A stretch of 64,000 bases of DNA from Asaia bogorensis (GCA_945889625.1 CAMDCE010000005.1:1-64000), one strand, 5' to 3'; shown: positions 50,756 through 60,043, counted from the stretch's first letter. Program-made: numbers and translations. The notes: generated by a model not told the origin, from the letters alone.

Positions 50756-52045
50756 ATGGATACGACGCCGCTCGCCTCCCGCCACGCCGCCCTCGACGTC
50801 CTGTCGGCTTGCCTCGACAAGGGCCAGCCTCTGGACGACGCGCTGGCCCGACACTCGGGCTTCGCCGGCCTCGACCCGCGCGACCGCGCCTTCGTGCGGC
50901 TGCTGCTGGCGACGACGCTGCGGCGCCTGGGCGAGATCGAGGAAGTGCTCGGCGCCCTGATCGAGAAGCCGCTCGACGGGGCCAATGGCGCGGCCCGCCA
51001 GGTCCTGCGGCTGGGCGCGGCCCAGCTGCTGTTTCTGGGCACGCCGCCGCACGCCGCCGTCGACACTTCCGTGCGCCTCGTCCAGGAAAAGGGCCTGCCG
51101 CATCTCAAGGGCCTGGCCAACGCCGTGCTGCGCCGCATCTCGCGTGACGGCGCGGCACTGCTGGGCGACCGCGACCCGGTACGCCTCAACACGCCGCAAT
51201 GGCTGTGGGAGAGCTGGGCCGCCGCCTATGGCGAGGAAGCCACGCGCGCCATCGCCGCCGCCCACCTGGTCGAGGCGCCGCTCGATCTCACGCCGCGCTC
51301 CAACATCGACTTCTGGGCCGGCCAGCTCGAGGCCGAGGTGCTGCCGACCGGCACGCTTCGTCGCACCGGCGGCGGCCACATCACCGAGCTGCCGGGCTTT
51401 GCCGAAGGCGCGTGGTGGGTCCAGGACGCCGCCGCCGCGCTCCCCGTTCGCCTGCTGGGCGATGTCGCGGGCAAGCGCGTCGCCGATCTCTGCGCCGCGC
51501 CCGGCGGCAAGACGATGCAGTTGTGCGCCGCCGGAGCCCAGGTGACGGCGGTCGACATCTCGGGCCGGCGCATGGAACGGCTGGGCGAGAATCTCGCGCG
51601 GGCCGGCCTGTCGGCCGAACTCGTGACCGCCGATGCGAGCAAATGGACGGCGGCGAAAATGTTCGACGCGATCCTGCTCGACGCTCCCTGCACCGGAACA
51701 GGCACCTTGCGCCGCCATCCCGACATCGCCTGGCTGAAGGACGAGGAAGATGTCGGTCGCCTCACGCTTACTCAAGACCGCCTGCTGCTGCGCGCCGTCG
51801 ACCTCTTGAAGCCCGGCGGCACCTTGATCTACGCCGTCTGCTCGTTGCAGCAAGACGAAGGCCCGGCCCGCGTGCACGGCCTGCTGGCGCGTGACAGGCG
51901 CCTTCACCGCGTGTCGGTACTGCCCGACGAAGTGCCGGGACTGGCCGAAGCCATCACCCCGAACGGCGACATTCGCACTTTTCCCTCGATGTGGGCAGAG
52001 CGCGGCGGGATAGACGGGTTCTACATCGCCCGCCTGCAACTCTAG
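50756..52045 (+). CDS. rsmB: 16S rRNA m5C methyltransferase RsmB-type
   Basis: 429 residues. An N-terminal NusB-like RNA-binding domain (SRHAALDVLSACLDKGQPLD, FVRLLLATTLRRLGEIEEVL) is followed by the SAM-binding domain (CAAPGGKTMQLCAAGA) with the two cysteines of the family, Cys312 in DAPCTGTGTLRRHPD and Cys362 in YAVCSLQQDEG. RsmB methylates C967 of 16S rRNA. Its last four bases overlap the end of the convergent amidohydrolase gene. Confidence 0.93.
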   Translation: MDTTPLASRHAALDVLSACLDKGQPLDDALARHSGFAGLDPRDRAFVRLLLATTLRRLGEIEEVLGALIEKPLDGANGAARQVLRLGAAQLLFLGTPPHAAVDTSVRLVQEKGLPHLKGLANAVLRRISRDGAALLGDRDPVRLNTPQWLWESWAAAYGEEATRAIAAAHLVEAPLDLTPRSNIDFWAGQLEAEVLPTGTLRRTGGGHITELPGFAEGAWWVQDAAAALPVRLLGDVAGKRVADLCAAPGGKTMQLCAAGAQVTAVDISGRRMERLGENLARAGLSAELVTADASKWTAAKMFDAILLDAPCTGTGTLRRHPDIAWLKDEEDVGRLTLTQDRLLLRAVDLLKPGGTLIYAVCSLQQDEGPARVHGLLARDRRLHRVSVLPDEVPGLAEAITPNGDIRTFPSMWAERGGIDGFYIARLQL

Positions 52046-53583
52046 ACCATCGAGCTCGGCCGGTAGAACGGCTGGTGCTTGGCGGTGTCGATGTAATTCG
52101 AATAGAACTTGCGGACGTGCGGCAGCAGGGCGACCGAGAGCTTGCGCCGCTCGACCTCGTCGTCGGCCAGGGCCTTACTGAGGTCGTCGTGCAGCGCCTT
52201 CAGCGCTGCGGTGCGATCGACCTTGGTGAACTTGCCGTCCTGATAGATCACCTCGCCGTCGCACATCGTCATGGTGACGGACTGGTTCTTGGCGCGCTGG
52301 ATCACCGCGTCGAGGGTCGGCGTCATCTCGTCGAGGTAGGGATAGGCGATGCTGTCCCAGTCGAGCAGCACCATGTCGGCCGCCTTGCCGACCTCGAGCG
52401 TGCCGATCGAGGTGCCGAACGGCGTCGTCTTGGCGCCGCCGACGGTCGCCATGCGCAGGACCTGCGCCATGGTCGGCACGTCCTCCTCCACCATGCCAGG
52501 CACGCGGTGGGCACGCAGCACCAGCTTCAGCTCCTGCAGCATGTCGCGGTCGTCGTTGATGCCCGCCTCGTCGAGGCCGATCGCGGTGTTGATGCCCTTC
52601 TTCTCGAAATGATTGAGCGCCGCCACGCCGGAACGCAGGCGGAAGTTGGAGGAGCAGTTGTGGCAGACGCAGCCACCGGCCGCTGCGAGGCGGTCAATGT
52701 CCTTCTCGTTCAGCCAGACGCCGTGGCCGAGCGTCAGCCGCGGCGTCACCATGCCGAAGCGGTCGATGTACTCCAGCGCCGTGCACTTGCCGCGCCGCCA
52801 GGCATATTCTTTCTGGTAGGCGGTCTCGACCAGGTGCATGTGCATGGGCGCGTCGTATTTCGACGAGGCATCCGACAGCAGCTTCAGAGCCTTGTCCGAG
52901 CACCAGTGCAGGTTGGCGGGCGCGAGCTGGATCTTCACGCGGCGCTTGTTGTGGTGCTGCGAACGGAAGGACTTGAACATGTCCATCGCATCGTCGAGGC
53001 TCATCCTGAATCGATCGAACCAGCGCTGCATCGGACCTTGCAGTTCCGTTGGCAAGCTCGCCAGGAACTCCTCGTCGGCCTGATAAACCAGCCGGTTCTG
53101 GTCGCGCACGGCGTAGCAGTAGCTCACACGCATGCCGATGTCTTCGTAGGCGCGGATGGTCTCGGTCGCCCGCTTCTCGACGTCGGGCAAGGTGCCCGGC
53201 ATCCAGCCCTGGATATGCTGCACCGTGGTGATGCCGGAGCCGATCATCTCGAAGGCCGAATAGAGCGTGTCGAGATAGAGGTCGAGATTGCGGATCACCA
53301 TGCGGGTGATGAACCACAGCTCGAGCGGCATGTCGGGCGAGCCGAGCTGCACCGGCGTGAGGCCGACATGGTGATGGCCGTTGACGAAGCCCGGCAGCAG
53401 GATCTCCTTGCCGGTGCCGATCACCGGCACGGTCGGGTGCTTCCTGTGCAGATCGTCGTAAGTGCCGACGGCCACGATGACGCCGTCCTCCTGCAGCACG
53501 GCGCCGTCCTTCACTTCGTTCCAGGTGAGACGATCCTTAGTGCCGGTGATGGTGGCGCGGCTGCGGATGAGACTGGTGGCCAT
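52042..53583 (-). CDS. Amidohydrolase (cytosine deaminase / ATZ-TRZ-like)
   Basis: 513 residues. Metal ligands are GFVNGHHHV (His70 and His72), the histidine of MHMHLVET, LGHGVWL, and Asp in IGLDEAGI. These belong to the deaminase branch of the amidohydrolase superfamily acting on heterocyclic amines such as guanine, cytosine, adenosine or s-triazines. The neighbouring NitT/TauT-type ABC transporter on the same strand, 30 bases upstream, would import the substrate. The exact substrate is unknown; a pyrimidine or thiamine-like compound is plausible. Confidence 0.87.
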   Translation of the reverse strand: MATSLIRSRATITGTKDRLTWNEVKDGAVLQEDGVIVAVGTYDDLHRKHPTVPVIGTGKEILLPGFVNGHHHVGLTPVQLGSPDMPLELWFITRMVIRNLDLYLDTLYSAFEMIGSGITTVQHIQGWMPGTLPDVEKRATETIRAYEDIGMRVSYCYAVRDQNRLVYQADEEFLASLPTELQGPMQRWFDRFRMSLDDAMDMFKSFRSQHHNKRRVKIQLAPANLHWCSDKALKLLSDASSKYDAPMHMHLVETAYQKEYAWRRGKCTALEYIDRFGMVTPRLTLGHGVWLNEKDIDRLAAAGGCVCHNCSSNFRLRSGVAALNHFEKKGINTAIGLDEAGINDDRDMLQELKLVLRAHRVPGMVEEDVPTMAQVLRMATVGGAKTTPFGTSIGTLEVGKAADMVLLDWDSIAYPYLDEMTPTLDAVIQRAKNQSVTMTMCDGEVIYQDGKFTKVDRTAALKALHDDLSKALADDEVERRKLSVALLPHVRKFYSNYIDTAKHQPFYRPSSMV

Positions 53584-53613
53584 GGTTGGCTTCTCCTGTA
53601 GTCGTTTGACAGC

Positions 53614-54444
53614 CTAGGCGGCCGGAACGAGCGCTTCCTGCTCGGCGAAGGCACGATCGACCTCGTCGCGCAGCAGCTCGGTGAGCTGGATGCGCAGCGC
53701 CTCGGCTTCGCGCGAGAACAGATTGCGCGGCCGCGGCAGGTCGATCGGCATGATGGTCTTGATGCGGCCGGGCCGCGAGGTGAACACCACCACCCGGTCG
53801 GCGAGCGCCACCGCCTCGTCGATATGATGGGTAACGAACAGCACCGAGGCGCCCGAATCGCGCCAGACGTCGAGCAGGAAGTCCTGCATGCGGGCGCGGG
53901 TCTGCACGTCGAGCGCGGCGAACGGCTCGTCCATCAGCAGCACCTTGGGCCGCATCGCGAGCGCCCGGGCGACTGCCACCCTCTGGCGCATGCCGCCTGA
54001 TAGCTCGTCAGGGCGCTTGTCCATGGCGGCGGTCAGGCCGACCCGTTGCAGCGCCTCGGCCGCCACGGTGCGGCGCTCTTCCTTGCCGGCGCCGCGGATC
54101 GACAGGCCGAAGCTCACATTCTCCCAGACCGTCAGCCAGGGAAACAGCGAGGTCTCCTGGAAGATCAGGCTGCGATCGGGCGACGGCGTCTCGACGCGAT
54201 CGCGAAACGACCAGATCTGGCCCTCGGTCGCGTCCTCGAGCCCGGAGATGAGATAGAGCAAGGTGCTCTTGCCGCAGCCCGAGGGGCCGATGAACACCAC
54301 GAACTCACCCGGCTTTATGTCGAGATCGATCTCGCGCAGCGCCTCGTGCGCCCGCTTGGTGCCGGCCGCCCAGGTCTTGCCGACGCTGCGGCAGACCACG
54401 GCGTCCTTGGACGAGAACGTCGGCGGCGGTGTGTCAAAGGCCAC
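53614..54444 (-). CDS. ABC transporter ATP-binding protein (NitT/TauT/SsuB family)
   Basis: 276 residues. Walker A GPSGCGKST, signature LSGGMRQRVAVARAL, Walker B VLLMDEPFAALD and the H-loop LFVTHHIDEAV are all intact. It powers the permease encoded just upstream; the start ATG lies within the permease gene (11-base overlap). The family imports nitrate, sulfonates or, as HMP/thiaminase products, thiazole precursors. The adjacent amidohydrolase makes a heterocycle the best guess. Confidence 0.93.
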   Translation of the reverse strand: MAFDTPPPTFSSKDAVVCRSVGKTWAAGTKRAHEALREIDLDIKPGEFVVFIGPSGCGKSTLLYLISGLEDATEGQIWSFRDRVETPSPDRSLIFQETSLFPWLTVWENVSFGLSIRGAGKEERRTVAAEALQRVGLTAAMDKRPDELSGGMRQRVAVARALAMRPKVLLMDEPFAALDVQTRARMQDFLLDVWRDSGASVLFVTHHIDEAVALADRVVVFTSRPGRIKTIMPIDLPRPRNLFSREAEALRIQLTELLRDEVDRAFAEQEALVPAA

Positions 54445-55366
54445 GCAACTTCTCCTTGGTGTCGGGCAGCCAGTAGAGGATGCGGCGCTGCGCCAGGCGC
54501 AGCAACCAGTCGAAGGTGAAACCCAGCACGCCGATCACGGCGATGGTGAAGAACACCAGCGACGGGTTGAACGTGTTGCGCGCCAGCATGATGACCTGGC
54601 CCATGCCGTAGCCGACGCCGGTCGATTCGGCGATCAGCACGACCATCCAGGCGCCGAACAGGTTCAGCCGCAGCACCTGCAGCATGCCGGGCAGGATCGC
54701 CGGTACGATGACGCGCCAGTAGATCTGCGGCTTGGAGGCCCCCATGGTACGCGCAACGTTGATCAGGTTGGGGCTGACGCCGTCGATCTGGCCGATGGTC
54801 GCCAGCACCATATGGAAGAACAACGCGATCACGACCATGAAGATGGCGGGCGCATTGCCGATGCCGAACATGAAGATCGCCACCGGCAGCCAGGCGATCG
54901 GCGACACCGGCGACAGCAGGGTGATGGTCGGCAGCACCAGCTTGTCGAAGAACTGGTAGTAGCGGATCAACACGCCGATCGCGATCGCCAGCGCCGAGGC
55001 GACCACCAGCCCGACGAAAACCCGCATCGTGGTGGCGGCCACGGTGATCATCACCGACTCCAACGCCGACGGCCCCTCGCTCATGGAGTTGCCGACCTGC
55101 CAGCGTGTCGCGGTGTTGAAGAATCGGCCTTGCTCGCCGAAGTTGCTGAGGAAGATGTGCGGCGGCGGCAGCAGCTTCTCGTCGGCCCAGCCCAGCGCCC
55201 AGCACAGTTCCCAGATCCCCGCGAACAGACCGACCGACAAGCACGTCCACCAGACCTTCGACAGCCAATCCATCCCGCCCATGGACGCGAACAGGCGCGT
55301 TGCCGCCGCCGGGCGGGATGTCCCGGCAGCGGCGCCCGCACTGGCGTCGCGTTCGACGAACGCCAT
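54434..55366 (-). CDS. ABC transporter permease (NitT/TauT/SsuC family)
   Basis: 310 residues, six to seven helices. The coupling motif is GASKPQIYWRVIVPAILPGM, and the segment GAWMVVLIAESTGVGYGMGQ is the family's conserved C-terminal helix pair. It forms the homodimeric pore. The start follows the SBP stop by a single base, and the end overlaps the ATPase gene, so the three transporter genes form one operon with the amidohydrolase. Confidence 0.93.
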   Translation of the reverse strand: MAFVERDASAGAAAGTSRPAAATRLFASMGGMDWLSKVWWTCLSVGLFAGIWELCWALGWADEKLLPPPHIFLSNFGEQGRFFNTATRWQVGNSMSEGPSALESVMITVAATTMRVFVGLVVASALAIAIGVLIRYYQFFDKLVLPTITLLSPVSPIAWLPVAIFMFGIGNAPAIFMVVIALFFHMVLATIGQIDGVSPNLINVARTMGASKPQIYWRVIVPAILPGMLQVLRLNLFGAWMVVLIAESTGVGYGMGQVIMLARNTFNPSLVFFTIAVIGVLGFTFDWLLRLAQRRILYWLPDTKEKLRGL

Positions 55367-55367
55367 C

Positions 55368-56441
55368 TCAGGCAGACTTGTACTTGAGCTTGCCGTAGAG
55401 GTCGGGGTTCTCCTTGATCACCGCCTCGAGCATGGTCCAGTCGATGGCATCGCGGCCGGGCTTCTTTTTGATGTAGCCCATCTCCACGACGCTGTCGGTG
55501 CGCTGCAGGATGAAGTCGGTCTGGCTGCGCGCGTCGACCACCGCCGGCTGCTTGCCTTGGGCGATCTTGGCGTTCTCCATCGACGTCTTGTAGTACTTGC
55601 CGACCAGCTCCTTCAGCACCGCTTCGGTCTGCGTCTCGGCGTCGAGCTGGGCCTGCATCATGCCCTTGATGATGGCCTTCAGTCCGGCCGGATTGTCCTT
55701 GATCAGGCTCGAGCGCGCGGCCAGCACGCAGTCGGTATAGCCCTTGCCGTAGAGATCGATGCCGTCGGTCAGCATGACCGCGCCCTTGACGTCAGCGACC
55801 AGCGCCGAGGCGTAGGGCTCGATGGTGCAGATCCAGTCGATGGCGCCCGCCTTGAAGGCCTCGACGGCCTCGGGCGTGTTGCCCATGTAGCGGACCTTGA
55901 CGTCCTTGAAGGAGACACCGTGCTTCTTGAGGTAGTCGTAGGGCATGACCTCCAGCGTATCCATCTGGAAGGTGCCCAGTGTCTTGCCCTTGAGCTTCTG
56001 CGGTGTGTCGAGGCCGGGCCTCGCGACGATGGCGCAGCCTTCGACGCCGCCGCCGGCCACGATTTTGACCGGCGCGCCCTTGTCGTAGAGCGCCATGAAG
56101 CTGGTGTACGGCATCAGGCCGATGTCGACCTGGCCCATGCCGAGGAACGTCACCATCTCGGCCGAGGTCGGCGTGTTGATGAACACCAGCTCGGTGCCGA
56201 CGGCCTTGGCGTACTGGCGGGAGTGGGCGAGGAAGATGTTGAGGTTGCAGAAGCCCGAGCCGTGCGTCGACTTGACCGGCGCCGCGGCATGCGCCGGTCC
56301 GCCGAGGCCGGCGCCCATCATGGTAATAGTCGCCGCGGCGGTGGCTCCCTGAAGAAACCTGCGACGCGAGGCGGCAGCAGCATCCGAAAAATCCAGGCCC
56401 GCGAGGTTGGGAAAATGCTGGCAGTTCATGCGATCACACAT
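55368..56441 (-). CDS. ABC transporter substrate-binding protein (NitT/TauT type) with Tat signal
   Basis: 357 residues. The leader has a twin-arginine motif SRRRFLQ followed by a hydrophobic core (ATAAATITMMGAGLGG), so it should be exported folded by Tat. The mature protein has the NMT1/THI5-like fold: GKTLGTFQMDTLEVMPYDYL, AFKAGAIDWICTIEPYASAL and DGIDLYGKGYTDCVLAARS. It delivers the ligand to the permease encoded next. A perfect 10-bp palindrome lies 46 bases upstream of its ATG and could be the operator of the operon. Confidence 0.9.
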   Translation of the reverse strand: MCDRMNCQHFPNLAGLDFSDAAAASRRRFLQGATAAATITMMGAGLGGPAHAAAPVKSTHGSGFCNLNIFLAHSRQYAKAVGTELVFINTPTSAEMVTFLGMGQVDIGLMPYTSFMALYDKGAPVKIVAGGGVEGCAIVARPGLDTPQKLKGKTLGTFQMDTLEVMPYDYLKKHGVSFKDVKVRYMGNTPEAVEAFKAGAIDWICTIEPYASALVADVKGAVMLTDGIDLYGKGYTDCVLAARSSLIKDNPAGLKAIIKGMMQAQLDAETQTEAVLKELVGKYYKTSMENAKIAQGKQPAVVDARSQTDFILQRTDSVVEMGYIKKKPGRDAIDWTMLEAVIKENPDLYGKLKYKSA

Positions 56442-56486
56442 GACGTCTCTCCTTCCGTGGCCAGGGAAGCGGACGAAGCTCGTCGC

Positions 56487-56496
56487 GTAACGTTAC
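56487..56496. promoter_or_regulatory. Candidate operator GTAACGTTAC upstream of the ABC operon
   Basis: A perfect 10-bp palindrome with partly symmetric flanks (CGC on one side, GCG on the other), 46 bases upstream of the substrate-binding protein ATG. The size and symmetry fit a GntR-, TetR- or LacI-type repressor site. No regulator gene adjoins. Confidence 0.3.
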
Positions 56497-56749
56497 AGCG
56501 TCGGTGAGCGGTCCGCCGGATATCAGCGTTCTTGCGACTGACGACTCCTTGCCGACCGTCACGAGCACGGCCGCCCTGGAAATTGTCGGCACGCCAACCG
56601 TGGAGAACCGCTGACGCGGTCTGCGCTGACCCGAAACGGTGCAAAGCCTGTGCCAGTTGGGCGGGCCTGCACCTACAGGACCCGTCCCCTACGCGCTGCA
56701 TTGCACGCGCTCAATTCTTGGTCAGATGATCAAATCTTGTTCGCTAGAG

Positions 56750-56805
56750 CATAGTCCGTCCGGCTGAGGCGCGTAAACGCGCCGCGATCAGCCGCACGGA
56801 CTATG
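56750..56805. repeat. 56-bp three-tier palindrome
   Basis: CATAGTCCGT (56750-56759) pairs with ACGGACTATG (56796-56805). Inside, CGGCTGA (56761-56767) pairs with TCAGCCG (56788-56794) and GGCGCGT (56768-56774) with ACGCGCC (56777-56783), leaving a two-base AA loop. The plan, a TAGAGCAT-like start and nested stems, resembles common intergenic palindromes of Alphaproteobacteria. It may also end the convergent or upstream transcript. Confidence 0.8.
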
Positions 56806-56862
56806 ACATCGAAGGAAATGCTACGTACGACGCGTTTCCGGTCTAGTCGCGGGGCAGAGCCG

Positions 56863-57771
56863 CTACTTCCGCAGCGCCCGGTAGCGCACGCGCTCGCGGT
56901 AGCCGATATAGAGGCCTGACGCGATGATCACAGCCGAACCAATCCAGGTCCAGAGATCGGGAATGTCGTTGAAGATCAAGTAGCCCAGGATCGCCGCCCC
57001 GATGAGCTGGGTGTAGTTGAAGGGCGAGATCACGGCCGCCGGCGCCTGGCTGTAGGCGGTGGTGAGGAAATAGTGGCCGGCGCCCGCCATGACGCCCATG
57101 CCGACGAACAGCACGACGTCCCAGCCCCAGGCAGGCGTGATCCATTCGAACGGCAGCAGCGGCGCCGCGGCCAGCGTGCCGACGACGGTCGCCACCGTGG
57201 CCGAGGCGTCGGGCCGCTCGGCCTGGCCATAGCGCCGCGAGAATATCTGGTAGAACGAGCTGCAGATCGTGCTGGCGACGATCAGCAGGACGTTCCAATC
57301 GAAGGCCGCCTGGCCGGGACGCACCACGATCAGCGCGCCGATGAAACCCACCATGCAGGCGGCCCAGCGCCGCGGGCCGACCGGCTCGCCGAGCAGTCGC
57401 GCCGACAGCGCGGTCACGATGATCGGACTGGTGAGCGAGATCGCCGCCGCCGTCGGCAGCGGCAGATGAACGATTCCGTGGAAGTAAAGATACGACGAGA
57501 AGAACAGCAACAGGCCGCGCACGATCTGGGTGTCGAGCCGGCGGATACGGAACAGCTCGCGGCCGCTGCGCGGCAGGAACAGCGCCATCATGAAGACGAA
57601 GGCAAAGAAATAGCGCGCCCAGATGACCTCGATCACCGGATAATGGGCCGACAGGGTCTTCGACATGGCGTTCAGCACGGAGAAGCACGTCACCGAGACC
57701 AGAATCGCCAGGATGGCGCGCAGGATGCGGTCTGTCGGAGAGGCCGGAGGCGGTGGTGCGCTGACAGTCAT
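56863..57771 (-). CDS. EamA/DMT-family transporter
   Basis: 302 residues from the ATG at 57771, about ten membrane helices in two EamA halves (IEVIWARYFFAFVFMMALFL; VLLIVASTICSSFYQIFSRR). The motif PLPTAAAISLTSPIIVTALS and AVISPFNYTQLIGAAILGYL near the ends of each half are typical of RhaT/DMT exporters. The substrate is unknown. Nine bases separate it from the FUSC gene, so it may be co-transcribed with the efflux pair upstream. Confidence 0.88.
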   Translation of the reverse strand: MTVSAPPPPASPTDRILRAILAILVSVTCFSVLNAMSKTLSAHYPVIEVIWARYFFAFVFMMALFLPRSGRELFRIRRLDTQIVRGLLLFFSSYLYFHGIVHLPLPTAAAISLTSPIIVTALSARLLGEPVGPRRWAACMVGFIGALIVVRPGQAAFDWNVLLIVASTICSSFYQIFSRRYGQAERPDASATVATVVGTLAAAPLLPFEWITPAWGWDVVLFVGMGVMAGAGHYFLTTAYSQAPAAVISPFNYTQLIGAAILGYLIFNDIPDLWTWIGSAVIIASGLYIGYRERVRYRALRK

Positions 57772-57779
57772 CCCGCGGA

Positions 57780-58931
57780 CTAGCGCTGCGCCTGTCCGGG
57801 TGACGCATCGCTCGCGATCTCTTCGTCGCTCGGCCACAGGAGCAGCGACACGACCATCAGGATGCCAAGGCCGCCGAGGATGCCGGCGAAGCGGTCGACA
57901 CCCGGCATGATGCTGGTGGGCGGCGCCGGACCCTGGATCATCGTGACGATGAACACGAAAGCCGCCTGGGTGCCGATATAGCCCACGCCATGCTTGCCGC
58001 TCTGCACGTGCATGCCCATCCACACGGCGGCGCCGATCATGGCGAGCCACCAGGGAAACGAAGTGACCTGCAAGGCGAGGCAGCCCAGCGCCATGATCCC
58101 GCCGATCATGCAGCCGATCAGGCGGTGCAGGGATCGTTCGGCAACGGCGTGGCGAGTGCCCAGCCCTCCTGCCGTGAGAACCGGGGCCGACATCACCACG
58201 GCGACCGTGATCGCCATCTCGGCGACGTCCGGCAGATTGATCAAGATCCAGATCTGCAGTACCGCGACGACGGAGATCGCCGAGCGCATGCCATGCAGGA
58301 CCGCGGGCCACTGTGCACCCAGCAGATGACGCCAGCCCGGCACCGGCGCCGGCCGGTCGGCATGCCAATCCTGAAGGACGTTTGCCACGATGACCGCGGA
58401 AGTCACGCCGATCGCCACCTCGAACCACCGGTAGAAGGCCACGTCGAGCGCCTTCGTCGGATCGTTCAGGCTCATCAGGAGCACCATGGTCGAGGTGATC
58501 GTGAGAAACAGCCACGACAGCCCGTGTGGACTCACCTGCATGGCGATCACGCCCAGCATCGTCGTCGCCGCCAGGAACAGATAGAGCGCAAAATGGTCGT
58601 AGGGCAGCCACCGCGCCATGATGAAGCCGAGCACGGCGCCGGCAGTCGTCCCGCTGAGGCGCAGCATCCCCCTGCGCACCGAGGCCGACCCGGTCGACAT
58701 CAGCGACATGAAACCGCTGATGGCTGCCCACCATGGGTCCGGGGCCTCGAGCAGCAGCGCCAGCACAGTGGCCAGCATGACCGAGCAGGCCGCGACCACG
58801 CCCTGTCGCGTCCGCACCGGGTCCCCGCCCATCTCGCCAACTTCGCGCCAGAAGCCGCCGAACGCGCGCTCGACCATGCGCACGCCCTCGACGAAGTCCT
58901 CGATCACGACCCTGACGAAGGGGTGCGTCAT
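57780..58931 (-). CDS. FUSC-family inner-membrane efflux protein
   Basis: 383 residues from the ATG at 58931, which overlaps the HlyD gene stop (ATGA). Two blocks of membrane helices (about 50-165 and 215-370) flank a charged linker, as in aromatic acid efflux proteins of the AaeB type; conserved segments are GVVAACSVMLATVLALLLEA and IGTQAAFVFIVTMIQGP. Shorter than AaeB (about 655) because the cytoplasmic domain is reduced. It works with the HlyD partner as an exporter, substrate unknown but often p-hydroxybenzoate-like or fusaric acid. Confidence 0.87.
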   Translation of the reverse strand: MTHPFVRVVIEDFVEGVRMVERAFGGFWREVGEMGGDPVRTRQGVVAACSVMLATVLALLLEAPDPWWAAISGFMSLMSTGSASVRRGMLRLSGTTAGAVLGFIMARWLPYDHFALYLFLAATTMLGVIAMQVSPHGLSWLFLTITSTMVLLMSLNDPTKALDVAFYRWFEVAIGVTSAVIVANVLQDWHADRPAPVPGWRHLLGAQWPAVLHGMRSAISVVAVLQIWILINLPDVAEMAITVAVVMSAPVLTAGGLGTRHAVAERSLHRLIGCMIGGIMALGCLALQVTSFPWWLAMIGAAVWMGMHVQSGKHGVGYIGTQAAFVFIVTMIQGPAPPTSIMPGVDRFAGILGGLGILMVVSLLLWPSDEEIASDASPGQAQR

Positions 58932-60043
58932 GGGAAGATCACGGTGCGGGCATCCGCTCCCATGTAGAGCTTGAAGTCGGGCGGAGGGTCGACCAGCACC
59001 ATGGTCACCGGGATGCGTCGCTGCAGGCGTATCCAGTCGGTCGTCGGGGCGACATAGGGCAGGAGCGTGGCCTGCCCGGGATTGCGGGCGATGCCGCGCG
59101 CCACGCCGGTGATCTTGGCCTTGTGAAAGTGCCAAGGGGCGCTGTCGAGCCATATCCAGGCCGTGCCGCCGATCTCGAACGAGCGAACGTAGTACTGCTT
59201 ATAGTTGGCGATGATGCGCCAGCCCGCCGAATCGACGATGCCGATCATCGGTATGTTGATCGTCGCGGTGTCGCCCGCTCGAAGTGTGAGGTTGGTGATC
59301 GGTCCGGAGGTCGGTGACGGCACTTCGGTGCGATCGAGCTGCCATTGCGCCGTGGACAGCTCGGCCTGGGCGACCTTGAGCGCGGCCTGATGGGCGCCGA
59401 TGTCGGTTTGCGCCTTGTTGATCGCGACCTGGGAGATCGTCATCTCGGCCCGGGTACGGCGCAATTCGTTGTTTGCCCGGTCGAGCTCGGCAACCGGTGC
59501 AAACTGCTTCGCCGCGAGATCGGCGTAGCGCTTCTGCTCCTGGGCGGCATAGGTATGGGCGGAAGTCGAGGACGCCAGGGCCGCTTGCGCGGTATCGAGC
59601 TCCTCTTGCGCCACCTTGAGCTGTGCCGTCGCCTTGTCGACCTGTGCGTTCCACTGGTTGACGACGAGTTGGAACGGCACCGGATCGATGCTCACCAGCT
59701 TGTCGCCCTTCTTGACGACCTGGTTGTCGACGACATGGACCGCGATGATCCGTCCGGTGATCTCCGGCGCCACCGCGACGAGGTCGGACTGCACATAAGC
59801 ATCGTCGGTGTAGGCGACGAACTCGGTAAAGACCTCGTAGAAGAGGAACAAGGCCAAGATGGTGCCGCCAACGGTGACGATGCGGTGCAGCCGGCCCGTA
59901 TCCTGGCTGGGCTTGGGCAGCTCCGCCGGGACCTTTGCTGCCGCAAGCGTCGCAGCCGCTGCCGGCGGTCCGGGGGCCGGAGCGGCCGGTTGCGGCCCAG
60001 CGTCGGTCGGCGGAGGGTCGGGCAAGGGCGTGGTGACGCTCAT
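58928..60043 (-). CDS. HlyD/AaeA-type membrane fusion protein
   Basis: 371 residues. A Pro/Ala-rich cytoplasmic tail (1-50) precedes one membrane helix (VTVGGTILALFLFYEVF, about 55-75), the lipoyl-like motif AYVQSDLVAVAPEITGRI, a coiled-coil hairpin (150-250) and the beta-barrel (PITNLTLRAGDTATINIPMI). It bridges the FUSC protein to the periplasm or outer-membrane channel. It opens the two-gene efflux unit; the FUSC start overlaps its stop. Confidence 0.92.
   Translation of the reverse strand: MSVTTPLPDPPPTDAGPQPAAPAPGPPAAAATLAAAKVPAELPKPSQDTGRLHRIVTVGGTILALFLFYEVFTEFVAYTDDAYVQSDLVAVAPEITGRIIAVHVVDNQVVKKGDKLVSIDPVPFQLVVNQWNAQVDKATAQLKVAQEELDTAQAALASSTSAHTYAAQEQKRYADLAAKQFAPVAELDRANNELRRTRAEMTISQVAINKAQTDIGAHQAALKVAQAELSTAQWQLDRTEVPSPTSGPITNLTLRAGDTATINIPMIGIVDSAGWRIIANYKQYYVRSFEIGGTAWIWLDSAPWHFHKAKITGVARGIARNPGQATLLPYVAPTTDWIRLQRRIPVTMVLVDPPPDFKLYMGADARTVIFP

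Larger units (their letters stand above)
56442..56862. other. Gene-free intergenic region of 421 bp
   Basis: No credible coding frame was found here. It holds the leader of the amidohydrolase/ABC operon with a candidate operator at 56487-56496 and a large palindrome at 56750-56805. A short stretch of T-rich sequence at 56728-56742 separates them. The EamA gene ends at the right boundary. Confidence 0.7.
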
